In this document: in pieces, positions 28,595-37,400 of the stretch | Position numbering within the stretch: the stretch's first letter is position 1 | Layout: each line of letters starts with the position of its first letter | Source: Microbacterium sp. Leaf320 | GTDB lineage: Bacteria; Actinomycetota; Actinomycetes; Actinomycetales; Microbacteriaceae | Assembly (NCBI RefSeq): GCF_001423485.1 | Contig: NZ_LMOD01000001.1 | Span: 254,617-318,616 of the forward strand | DNA: 64,000 bases | Direction of reading: 5' to 3' | Program-made: the position numbers and the translations under genes | The notes under the pieces: model-generated | The model's database searches: none | Told to the model about the DNA's origin: nothing | What the model saw: the letters and a program-made list of their open reading frames with translations, nothing else

Positions 28595-29810
28595 TCCGCA
28601 GACGGATCGCCCGGTAGAGCACTCCGATGAGCACCACAGCGGTTCCGACGATCGAGGCCAGTACGGGCAGTGTGTTCACGAGCAGCAGGCAGCCGAGCGC
28701 CCCGACGACCTGCAGTGCTCGGGGATAGCGACGAGCGGATGCCCGCTGGCGGAATGCCGCGGCGTTCGCGATCAGGTAGTACAGCAGGACTCCGAAGGAT
28801 GAGAACCCGATCGCGTCGCGCACATCGGCGACGAGCACGATCGCGACCACGATGACGGCGATCATGATCTCGGCCCGGCGGGGCACCTGCCGGCGATCGT
28901 CGACCTTCGCGAGGAACGAGGGCAGATCCTTCTCGCGCGCCATGGCCAGTGTCGTGCGTCCGATCCCGGTGAGGAGAGCGAGCAGTGCTCCCAGCGAGGC
29001 TGCGGCGGCGGTGATCCGGACGACGGGCGTGAGCGCGGCCCATCCGGTCGAGGAGAGCACGTCTGCCAGGGGTGCCGAGCTCAATGCAGCATCGCTGCCG
29101 AGGGTGACGACGACCGTGACCGCGACCAGCAGGTACACGACCACGGCTCCGCCCAGCGCGAGGGCGATCGCGCGGGGGATCGTCCGTGCGGGGTCGACGA
29201 CCTCCTCGCCCATGGTCGCGATCCGCGCGTATCCCGCGAAGGCGAAGAAGAGCAGCCCGGCGCCCTGGAGGACACCGTAGGCGGTCGCATCGGGGAGAGG
29301 GGAGGGGGTCGACGCGGATGCCGCGCCGAGGCCGACCGCGACCACGACGGCCAGCCCGAGAAGCGAGCAGACCACGAGGATCCGAGTCGCGAGAGCCGTC
29401 CGCGTGACCCCGAGGCAGTTGACGGTCGCGAGGGCTCCCACCGCGGTGATAGCGACGGGCGTCTGCCAGCCGGCGGGGGCGGCGTAGGCGGCGAAGGTCA
29501 TGGCCATCGCCGCGCAGCTCGCGATCTTGCCGATGACGAAGCTCCATCCTGCGATGAATCCCCACCACGGACCGATCTCCGCGCGGGCGTAGGCGTAGGT
29601 TCCGCCGGCGACCGGATGCACCGCGGCCAGCTGAGCCGATGCGGTGGCGTTGCAGTACGCCACGATGGCAGCGATCACGAGCGCTATCAGCAGGCCGTTG
29701 CCGGCGACTCCGACCGCCGGCGCCCAGACCGAGAAGACGCCGGCACCGATCATCGAACCGAGTCCGAGGGCTGTGGCGTCGCCGAGCGTCAAGCGGCGTG
29801 CGAGGGGCAT
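28584..29810 (-). CDS. APC family amino acid permease
   Basis: The 408-residue transporter has about 12 hydrophobic segments. The first is typical (LTLGDATALGLGSMIGAGVF), and helix 6 shows FFAFAGYARIATMGEEVVDPARTIP, the APC consensus for cationic or neutral amino acid transporters. Substrate unknown. The start at ATG 29810 is chosen for the MPLARRLTLGD N-terminus; GACGAT at 29822-29817 is a weak match to the leaderless -10. Its 3' end overlaps the disrupted AraC gene by 11 bases. Weak resemblance to amino-acid efflux pumps (short protein, absent long C-terminus) leaves the direction of transport open. Confidence 0.87.
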   Translation of the reverse strand: MPLARRLTLGDATALGLGSMIGAGVFSVWAPAVGVAGNGLLIALVIAAIVAYCNATASAQLAAVHPVAGGTYAYARAEIGPWWGFIAGWSFVIGKIASCAAMAMTFAAYAAPAGWQTPVAITAVGALATVNCLGVTRTALATRILVVCSLLGLAVVVAVGLGAASASTPSPLPDATAYGVLQGAGLLFFAFAGYARIATMGEEVVDPARTIPRAIALALGGAVVVYLLVAVTVVVTLGSDAALSSAPLADVLSSTGWAALTPVVRITAAAASLGALLALLTGIGRTTLAMAREKDLPSFLAKVDDRRQVPRRAEIMIAVIVVAIVLVADVRDAIGFSSFGVLLYYLIANAAAFRQRASARRYPRALQVVGALGCLLLVNTLPVLASIVGTAVVLIGVLYRAIRLRITS

Positions 29811-29859
29811 CCCGTCATCGTCGCACGCCGGTGTGAACGACAGGTGTCGTCGTCGCGGC

Positions 29860-30330
29860 TCAGTCTCGTGCCGCAGTGACGCGCTTCTTCTCGCGGATGT
29901 AGACCTCGCGGCGCACCTTCGCGACGACATCGCCGTCGCGATCGGTGATCACGGTCTCGAACCACTCGAGTACTTTCGCCCCACCATGGGCGCGCTCGCG
30001 GATCTCCGCGGCACGCTCCTTGCTGACCTCGAACTCGGCGGTGAGCACGCCGCGGCCGGGCTTGAGGAACTCGATCTCGCCGCGGGTGTCCCAGACCACA
30101 TAGTCGCGTCCGAGCTGGTGCATGACGAGCATGAAGAAATAGGGATCGGTCATCGCCGACATCGAGCCGCCGAACGCCGTCTTGACATAGTTGCGGGTGA
30201 AGGCGTTCACATGAAGCTCGACGGTCGCGTGGGTCCAGTCCTCGCTGAAGCGGCGGATGCGGATTCCGCTGAACAGGTTGGGGCTCCACAGGTTCATGCC
30301 CGTGGCGAGACGGCGGGGAGTGATGCGCAT
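29860..30330 (-). CDS. DUF4442 (hotdog-fold) protein
   Basis: The 156-residue protein fits the DUF4442 family, a hotdog-fold group related to PaaI-type thioesterases. The NAFTRNYVKTAFGGSMSAMTDPYFFMLVM segment holds the long central helix of the hotdog and the place where thioesterases keep their catalytic Asp/Glu. Activity in this branch is not established. A CACACT hexamer lies at the leaderless distance on the minus strand. The gene is separate from the GntR operon, which diverges 100 bases away. Confidence 0.82.
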   Translation of the reverse strand: MRITPRRLATGMNLWSPNLFSGIRIRRFSEDWTHATVELHVNAFTRNYVKTAFGGSMSAMTDPYFFMLVMHQLGRDYVVWDTRGEIEFLKPGRGVLTAEFEVSKERAAEIRERAHGGAKVLEWFETVITDRDGDVVAKVRREVYIREKKRVTAARD

Positions 30331-30389
30331 GAGGTCAGTGTGGATGCTGCGGACAGGGAGACGAAGCTTGCTGGAGGGTTCCGACAGTT

Positions 30390-30408
30390 GTTATAGTTCT
30401 CCTATAAC
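30390..30408. promoter_or_regulatory. GntR-type operator overlapping the promoter of the regulator operon
   Basis: A perfect inverted repeat GTTATAG-TTCTC-CTATAAC in a strikingly AT-rich pocket, 22 bases upstream of the GntR start codon. TTGCTG (30368-30373) and TATAGT (30392-30397) can serve as -35 and -10, so the repeat sits on the promoter. YtrA-branch GntR repressors bind such sites and repress their own operon; autoregulation is inferred. Confidence 0.7.
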
Positions 30409-30429
30409 TAATAGAAATTAAGGAAAGCA

Positions 30430-30780
30430 ATGCTGATCCGAATCGACGCCGACAGTGCTCGGCCGCTCTTCGATCAGGTCGCGGCGTCCGTCAGGGCCGA
30501 CGTCCTGACCGGGCGGCTCGGACCCGGCGATCGGTTGCCGGCCGCGCGCGAGCTGGCGGACGCCCTCGAGATCAATCTGCACACGGTGCTCCGCGCCTAT
30601 CAACAGCTCAGAGACGAGGGACTGATCGACCTGCGCCGCGGCAGGGGAGCGGTGATCGCAGCCTCCGCCGCACCTCTCGCGGAGCTCTCGCAGGACATCA
30701 CCGCTCTCGTCGCCCGCGCCGCCTCGCTCGGCGTCTCTTCCACGACCCTGGCCGCTCTCATCAAGGAGACCGACGCATGA
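30430..30780 (+). CDS. GntR family regulator, YtrA branch
   Basis: The 116-residue regulator consists of a winged helix-turn-helix (residues 10-75, with GDRLPAARELADALEINLHTVLRAYQQLRDEGL) and a short helical tail, with no large effector domain. This is typical of YtrA-like repressors controlling neighbouring membrane-protein or ABC genes. AAGGAAAG precedes the ATG. The stop overlaps the ATG of the DUF1648 gene (ATGA), so regulator and target are coupled. The palindrome at 30390-30408 is the likely operator. Confidence 0.92.
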   Translation: MLIRIDADSARPLFDQVAASVRADVLTGRLGPGDRLPAARELADALEINLHTVLRAYQQLRDEGLIDLRRGRGAVIAASAAPLAELSQDITALVARAASLGVSSTTLAALIKETDA

Positions 30781-31796
30781 CCCCCGAGATCCGCAGGGCC
30801 CGAACCGCCTTCTGGTGGGTGGGGGTGATCGTTCCGCTGGTGCTGATCGCGCTCGCGAGCATCGTCGTGCTCGCCTGGCTCCCCGATCTGCCGGAACCCG
30901 CAGCGATCCACTGGGGTCTCGACGGTGCCGACGGCTTCGGCCCGCGGTGGACTCCTCTCGTCCTGCTGATCGGTCTCGGCGGAGGCACCGTGCTGCTGTT
31001 CGCACTCATCGCCCTGTTCTCCCACCGACTCCCGCAGCGGGGCGCTGCCGCGCCGATCCCTCAACCGCAGTGGTCCGCGACCGCGCGTCTGCTGGGAGCT
31101 GCGAGCCTCGGCATGGCGGGCATGATGTCGATGCTCGCGATCGCCTCGACCGCCGCGCAGCGCGGTCTCGCCGACGCCGCGGATGCGGCTGATATCACCC
31201 CGTGGGTTGCGGCCTTCCTCCTGGTGATGGTCGGCCTCGGAGTAGCGGGGTGGTTCCTGCAGCCCGCGGTGCCGATCTCGACGGAGTCGTCGACTGCCAC
31301 GGCGACTCCGCTGCTGCTGACCGATCACGAGCGCGCGGTGTGGATCAAGACCGTGACGGTCGCCCCCGCGGGTCAGGTCGTGCTCGGCATCGGCGTCTTC
31401 GTCGTGATCGCGATGAGTGTGCTCCTGCTCGCGCAGGGCATAGCCGCGGGCTGGATCACGGCCGCGGTCGCCGCGGTGCTTCTCGTGCTCGTCACGACCA
31501 GCCTCACCTTCCGGGTCCGCGCGAGCGCCGCGGGGCTGCGGGTGCGATCGGTCGTCGGCTGGCCGCGGGTCGAGATCCCCGCTGCGGAGATCGCGAGCAC
31601 TCGTGCCGTCCAGGTCGACCCCTTCGCCGAGTTCGGCGGCTGGGGATATCGGTTCGGTGTGGACGGACGGCGAGGAATCGTGCTCCGCAAGGGAGACGCG
31701 GTCGAGGTGACCCGCACGAACGGGCGGGTGTTCCTCGTCACGGTCGACGACGCGGCCACGGCCGCCTCCGTCCTCGCAGCGGCCGCGCAGCGCTGA
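30777..31796 (+). CDS. DUF1648 domain membrane protein
   Basis: The 339-residue membrane protein has hydrophobic segments near residues 12-35, 62-85, 105-130, 140-160, 195-220 and 225-245. The first extracellular stretch LPEPAAIHWGLDGADGFGPRW matches DUF1648, which is also the N-terminal domain of SdpI-type immunity proteins. A soluble C-terminal part (about 250-339) looks like a PH-like beta-sheet domain (VDPFAEFGGWGYRF). A role in envelope-stress or toxin immunity is known only for SdpI; here it is inference. Coupled to the GntR regulator. Confidence 0.85.
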   Translation: MTPEIRRARTAFWWVGVIVPLVLIALASIVVLAWLPDLPEPAAIHWGLDGADGFGPRWTPLVLLIGLGGGTVLLFALIALFSHRLPQRGAAAPIPQPQWSATARLLGAASLGMAGMMSMLAIASTAAQRGLADAADAADITPWVAAFLLVMVGLGVAGWFLQPAVPISTESSTATATPLLLTDHERAVWIKTVTVAPAGQVVLGIGVFVVIAMSVLLLAQGIAAGWITAAVAAVLLVLVTTSLTFRVRASAAGLRVRSVVGWPRVEIPAAEIASTRAVQVDPFAEFGGWGYRFGVDGRRGIVLRKGDAVEVTRTNGRVFLVTVDDAATAASVLAAAAQR

Positions 31797-31843
31797 CCCG
31801 TCGCCGACCGCGCACTCAGAGCAATCGACCGAGGAGAACCATC

Positions 31844-32794
31844 ATGACCCGCATCCGCATCGCCGCCATCATCGCGTTCACCGTGCTCGCGTGCGGGCTC
31901 GCGTGGCTCGTGGCCCTGCCGCTGTGGCTGGGCGACGGCCTGGCCGAGCCGAGTGCGGGAGTGCTGCTGCCGGTGATGATGCTCACGCCGGCGATCGCCG
32001 CGCTCGTGGTCACGTTCACCGTGCGCATCCCCGCCCCGGGCGAGAGGGTGCGCTTCCTCGGCCTGTGGCCGCTGCGCCCTGCCAAGCGCGTGGTCTGGCT
32101 CGTGGTCGTCGGCTGGCTCGCCCCTCCGCTGCTCGTGGGCCTCAGCATCCTGCTCGCGGCAGCTCTCGGGTTCATCCGGCTCGATCCGACTTTCGCGGGG
32201 TTCGCGACCGAGATCGCGAACCTCCTGCCGGAGGGCACTCCGATGCCGCCGATCGAGCTGCTGGTGTTCTCGCAGATCGCGATGATCCCGCTCGGCGCCC
32301 TCGTCAACAGTGTGGCGGCGTTCGGCGAGGAGCTCGGGTGGCGCGGATGGCTGGTTCCCGCGCTTCGACCGCTCGGCACCTGGCCGACGCTGCTCATCAG
32401 CGGGGCCGTCTGGGGCCTCTGGCACAGTCCGGTGATCCTGCTCGGCTACAACTTCGGCCGCACGGACATCACCGGGGTGCTCTTCATGATCGGAGGGTGC
32501 GTCGCCTGGGGCATCCTGCTGGGTTGGCTGCGTCTGCGATCCGCCTCGATCTGGCCTGCGGTGCTCGCCCACGGAGCCCTGAACGCGGCCGGCGGGCTCG
32601 TGATCCTCTTCGCCGCATCGCAGCCAGACCTCGCGCTCGCCGGTCCTCTGGGCGTCGCCGGATGGATCGTGGCGGCCGTCGCGATCGCGGCGCTCGTCCT
32701 GACCGGACAGTTCCGGGAGCAGCCCGAGCTCGCGGGCGCACCCGGTCGGCTGCTGTCCGCGCCCCGTGACGGCGGTGGCTCCGCCACCTCTTGA
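31844..32794 (+). CDS. CPBP family intramembrane glutamic endopeptidase-like protein
   Basis: The 316-residue membrane protein carries the CPBP (Abi/CAAX-like) signature: FGEELGWRGW near residue 163 (EExxxR), WGLWHSPVI near 190, and AHGALNAAGG near 245. These are the predicted catalytic Glu/His residues of type II CAAX-prenyl-endopeptidase-like proteases. Bacterial members are linked to bacteriocin immunity or membrane-protein processing. ATG 31844 has GAGGAGA upstream; the 47-base gap to the DUF1648 gene suggests the GntR operon extends here. Confidence 0.9.
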   Translation: MTRIRIAAIIAFTVLACGLAWLVALPLWLGDGLAEPSAGVLLPVMMLTPAIAALVVTFTVRIPAPGERVRFLGLWPLRPAKRVVWLVVVGWLAPPLLVGLSILLAAALGFIRLDPTFAGFATEIANLLPEGTPMPPIELLVFSQIAMIPLGALVNSVAAFGEELGWRGWLVPALRPLGTWPTLLISGAVWGLWHSPVILLGYNFGRTDITGVLFMIGGCVAWGILLGWLRLRSASIWPAVLAHGALNAAGGLVILFAASQPDLALAGPLGVAGWIVAAVAIAALVLTGQFREQPELAGAPGRLLSAPRDGGGSATS

Positions 32795-32825
32795 CGCTCT
32801 CGGTGTCGGGCGGTTTGCTGAGGAG

Positions 32826-33485
32826 ATGGATTCCACTCCCGCTGCCTGGTCCGACGCCGATGTCTACCTCTCCGACCTGCTCGTCGGAGACGACCCTGAC
32901 CTGGAGGGGGCTCTCGCGGCCCAGCGCGACGCAGGGCTGCCTGCCATCGAGGTGGCGCCGGTCTCGGGCAAGCTGCTCAATCTGATCGCGCGCATCAGCG
33001 GCGCTCGCCGCGTGCTCGAGATCGGCACGCTCGGGGGATACTCGACGATCTGGCTGGCCCGTGCGGTCGGCAGGGAGGGCCGGGTCGTGACGGTCGAAGC
33101 CGAGGCCGACAACGCCGCCGTGGCGAGGGCGAGCATCGACGCGGCCGGAGTCGGCGACCGCGTGGACATCAGGATCGGCCGAGGTGCTGACGTGCTGCCC
33201 ACGCTCGTCGGCGGCTTCGATCTGGTCTTCATCGACGCCGACAAGGAGTCGAACACGATCTACCTCGACTGGGCGGCGAAGCTGGGCCACCCTGGCACCG
33301 TGATCATCCTCGACAACATCGGGCGAGAAGGTGAGATCGTCCGAGACGACTCCACGGACTCCAAGGTCGTCGGCACCAGGGACGGACTGCGGATGCTGGG
33401 GGAGGACCCCCGCTTCGACGCCACCGCCCTGCAGACCGTGGGGGTCAAGGGCTGGGACGGCTTCGCGCTCGCCGTCGTGGTGTGA
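32826..33485 (+). CDS. O-methyltransferase (class I SAM-dependent, COMT-like)
   Basis: The 219-residue protein belongs to Methyltransf_3. The SAM-binding VLEIGTLGGYSTIWLARAV lies near residues 61-79, GRVVTVEAEADNA near 87, FIDADKESN near 135 (metal and substrate site) and ILDNIGREG near 160, consistent with divalent-metal-dependent catechol-type methyltransferases. The start is placed at ATG 32826 (MDSTPAAW), giving the usual family length; the frame is open to 32766, which would overlap the CPBP gene. Substrate unknown. Confidence 0.9.
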   Translation: MDSTPAAWSDADVYLSDLLVGDDPDLEGALAAQRDAGLPAIEVAPVSGKLLNLIARISGARRVLEIGTLGGYSTIWLARAVGREGRVVTVEAEADNAAVARASIDAAGVGDRVDIRIGRGADVLPTLVGGFDLVFIDADKESNTIYLDWAAKLGHPGTVIILDNIGREGEIVRDDSTDSKVVGTRDGLRMLGEDPRFDATALQTVGVKGWDGFALAVVV

Positions 33486-33524
33486 GCATCCGACTCGAGC
33501 CAGGGGCATGAGCCGCAGGCGGGC

Positions 33525-33530
33525 TAGACT
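33525..33530 (+). promoter_or_regulatory. Candidate -10 element of eno
   Basis: TAGACT lies about 55 bases before the eno start codon, giving a 5' untranslated region of roughly 48 bases with an AAGGAG ribosome binding site. Unlike many neighbours, eno is thus not leaderless. Confidence 0.5.
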
Positions 33531-33569
33531 GGGCGCGGATCGACGACGCTCCACACACCTTTTCTCTGA

Positions 33570-34865
<1,296 letters not shown>

Positions 34866-34918
34866 ATGCAGCTGAGACAGACACACGCCGCCTGAGCGGC
34901 ACGTACGGAGGAGGAGCC

Positions 34919-35482
34919 GTGGCACGACGACCGGCTCCTCCTTCGGCGTCTCCGGGCTCCTCCCGCCAGGGCTCGGCTGCGAAGCCCGCCCCACGCAACG
35001 GCAGTTCGCGACCGCCGCGTGGTGCGGCGAGCAGGGGTGGCCAGGAGCGCCGGGTCGATGTGCGCGAATGGGCGTCCGGCATCCGACTGTCCGCCTTCTC
35101 GGTCATCATGCTGTCGCTCGTCGTCCTGGGCGCGTGGGTGCTCGTCCCCACGCTCGGCACCTTCATCGACCAGCGTCAGAAGATCGCCGCTCTCGAGCAG
35201 TCGATCAAGGTCTCCGAAGACGAGATCACCGCGCTCGAGAAGGAGCGCGAGCGCTGGAACGATCCGGCTTACATCACCACCCAGGCGCGCGAGCGCCTCT
35301 ACTACGTCAAGCCGGGCGAGGTCGTCTACCTGATCGACAACGACCTCGACCCCGCGGCGCTTCCGCAGGAGCAGGGCCCGGTCAGCGACACTCTCGAAGA
35401 GACGCCGTCCGACTGGATGGCGCAGTTGCTGCGCACCCTGACCGCCGCCGGTCTGAGCGACACGGCCGTGGTCGCCCGCTGA
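34919..35482 (+). CDS. FtsB/DivIC-family septum formation protein
   Basis: The 187-residue single-pass membrane protein has a basic Pro/Ala/Gly/Ser-rich cytoplasmic N-terminus (1-55), a membrane helix at about 62-82, and an extracytoplasmic coiled coil (about 88-125: QRQKIAALEQSIKVSEDEITALEKE). A short C-terminal part contains TQARERLYYVKPGE, the conserved ARExLxYVxPGE box of the family. Members bridge FtsL and FtsQ in the divisome. GTG 34919 is preceded by GGAGGAG. Located 53 bases after eno, probably cotranscribed. Confidence 0.92.
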   Translation: MARRPAPPSASPGSSRQGSAAKPAPRNGSSRPPRGAASRGGQERRVDVREWASGIRLSAFSVIMLSLVVLGAWVLVPTLGTFIDQRQKIAALEQSIKVSEDEITALEKERERWNDPAYITTQARERLYYVKPGEVVYLIDNDLDPAALPQEQGPVSDTLEETPSDWMAQLLRTLTAAGLSDTAVVAR

Positions 35483-35547
35483 ACGCTGGGGCTCGCGACG
35501 CCGCTGCCTCCGAGCATCCTCCCCGGCGTCTCCCGTACGCTGGAGGA

Positions 35548-36090
35548 GTGACCACGCCTCCCTTCCCTGCCCCCACGACCGCCGAGCTCGCCGTGGTGTC
35601 GGCCCAGTTGGGACGCCAGGCGCGAGGTGTCGTCGGCATCGCGGCGCGTTGCGTATGCGGAAACCCCACGGTCGTCGCCACGACGCCTCGGCTGCCCGAC
35701 GGTACACCGTTCCCCACGTTCTACTACCTGACGCACCCGGCCGCGACCGCGGCGATGTCGACGCTCGAGGCGACCCAGGTCATGCCCGAGCTCGCCGCGC
35801 TGCTCGCCGACGATGAAGGCGTCGCGGCAGCATACGTCGCCGCGCACCAGGCGTACCTGAGCGACCGCGGGCAGTTCGGCGAGGTGAGCGAGATCGACGG
35901 GATCTCCGCCGGTGGCATGCCCACACGCGTGAAATGCCTCCATGCTCTCGCCGGCCACGCACTCGCCGCAGGCCGTGGCGTGAACCCGATCGGTGACCTG
36001 GCGCTCGAGCGCTCGAGCTGGTCTCCCGAGAAGTGCCGGTGCGATGATCCGGGTGCTGCCGTGCGCGACGCCGAAGCATCGTCGGCATGA
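35548..36090 (+). CDS. DUF501 domain protein
   Basis: The 180-residue actinobacterial protein has conserved GRQARGVVGIAARCVCGNP near the N-terminus, PFPTFYYLTHP in the middle and a C-terminal SWSPEKCRCD; the cysteines could bind a metal. The family is found beside eno and ftsB/divIC in many actinobacteria, but its function is not known. The start at GTG 35548 is supported by a TACGCT hexamer (35536-35541) ending seven bases upstream; the spacer GGAGGA is also purine-rich. The stop overlaps the protease ATG (ATGA). Confidence 0.88.
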   Translation: MTTPPFPAPTTAELAVVSAQLGRQARGVVGIAARCVCGNPTVVATTPRLPDGTPFPTFYYLTHPAATAAMSTLEATQVMPELAALLADDEGVAAAYVAAHQAYLSDRGQFGEVSEIDGISAGGMPTRVKCLHALAGHALAAGRGVNPIGDLALERSSWSPEKCRCDDPGAAVRDAEASSA

Positions 36091-37379
36091 GGCCGCATCG
36101 GATGCTGCGCAACGGCGTCGCGCTGGCGACCGTCGTGGCATCCGTTCTGCTCCTCGGGGCGGCGGCCACGCCGCCTCCCGTCCCCGACGACCCCGCAGAT
36201 CCCGTGCGTGCGTCGGAGTACTGGCTCGACGGTGCCGGTATCCGTGACGCGTGGCAGACGACGAGGGGCGACGGGGTGACGATCGCGGTGATCGACACCG
36301 GCATCGGCAAGGTCCCTGGGGTCTTCGATGAAGCCGTCACGGGCGGCACCGATGTGTCCGGCACCGGATCTCCCGACGGGCGCACCCCTGTCGGTGCTGT
36401 CGACGGCAACCACGGCTCCTGGGTGGCGTCGCTCGCCGCCGGCCGGGGCGCGGCCGACGGCAAGGGCATGATCGGGGTCGCCCCGGAGGCGGACCTCCTC
36501 TCGATCTCCGTGGGCTTCGGAGCGGCGGCCGCGGTGCCGTTCACCGAGCAGGTGGCCAAGGCCATGCGCTGGGCCGTCGACCATGGTGCAGACATCATCA
36601 ATCTCTCGTTCACGACCAACACGCTCGACTGGGACCGGAGCTGGGACGAAGCGTTCCTCTACGCGTTCGACCATGACGTCGTCGTCGTCGTCGCCGCGGG
36701 CAACCGGGGAAGCGGGACCAACATCATCGGTGCCCCCGCGACGATCCCCGGAGTCCTCACCGTCGGCGGCGTCGACCAGACGGGTACAGCGAGCATCGAG
36801 GCGTCCACGCAGGGAATCACGATCGGCATCGCCGCCCCGAGTGAGGGCCTGCGGGGCGTATCCGCCGACGGGACTCTCGTGTCGTGGAGCGGGACCAGCG
36901 GTGCGGCCCCGATCGTCGCGGGGGTCGCGGCCCTCATCCGATCGGCGCACCCCGACCTCGACGCCGCGAACGTGATCAATCGCATCATCAAGACGGCGAT
37001 CCCGGTGCCGGGGGCGGCCAAGCTGCCCGACCCCCTCTACGGCTATGGCCTGATCGATGCCGGGGCCGCGGTCAGCGCCGACGTCGCGAAGGTCGACGAG
37101 AACCCGATGGGCGATCTCGCCGAGTGGGTGCGGCTGTACCGAAGGGCCGAGACCGTTCCGGAGCCCGAGCCCACGGTCGCGCCTGTCGAGGTCCCCCCGC
37201 TTCCCGCAGCCGACGCGCCGACGGATCCCGGTTCACCGCTGCTTCCCAGCGCTGATTCGCTGCGCTACGGTACCCTGCCGCTCATCGCACTCACAGTCCC
37301 TGGTATCCTGGTAGCGCTTGGCGTCACCGCAGCTGCCCGGCGCATCCGATCGGCGCGCGCTCGCACGCCACATCCCTGA
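36087..37379 (+). CDS. Subtilisin-like S8 peptidase with C-terminal membrane anchor
   Basis: A 430-residue exported protease. A signal peptide is visible (basic start, hydrophobic stretch to about residue 28). The catalytic triad is complete: Asp in VIDTGIG near 70, His in NHGSWVAS near 108, and Ser in GTSGAAPIVAG near 270. A Pro/Glu-rich stalk (350-385) and a membrane helix (about 394-416) with a basic tail follow, so the protease would face outward at the membrane. This matches the architecture of mycosins, but no ESX/type VII genes are nearby. Coupled to DUF501 by a four-base overlap. Confidence 0.9.
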   Translation: MRPHRMLRNGVALATVVASVLLLGAAATPPPVPDDPADPVRASEYWLDGAGIRDAWQTTRGDGVTIAVIDTGIGKVPGVFDEAVTGGTDVSGTGSPDGRTPVGAVDGNHGSWVASLAAGRGAADGKGMIGVAPEADLLSISVGFGAAAAVPFTEQVAKAMRWAVDHGADIINLSFTTNTLDWDRSWDEAFLYAFDHDVVVVVAAGNRGSGTNIIGAPATIPGVLTVGGVDQTGTASIEASTQGITIGIAAPSEGLRGVSADGTLVSWSGTSGAAPIVAGVAALIRSAHPDLDAANVINRIIKTAIPVPGAAKLPDPLYGYGLIDAGAAVSADVAKVDENPMGDLAEWVRLYRRAETVPEPEPTVAPVEVPPLPAADAPTDPGSPLLPSADSLRYGTLPLIALTVPGILVALGVTAAARRIRSARARTPHP

Positions 37380-37400
37380 CTCCCGAGGAGTTGTTCCCCT

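Noticed and set aside
36087..37379. Assignment as an ESX mycosin
   Set aside because: No WXG100, EccB, EccC or EccD genes nearby; kept as a generic membrane-anchored subtilase.
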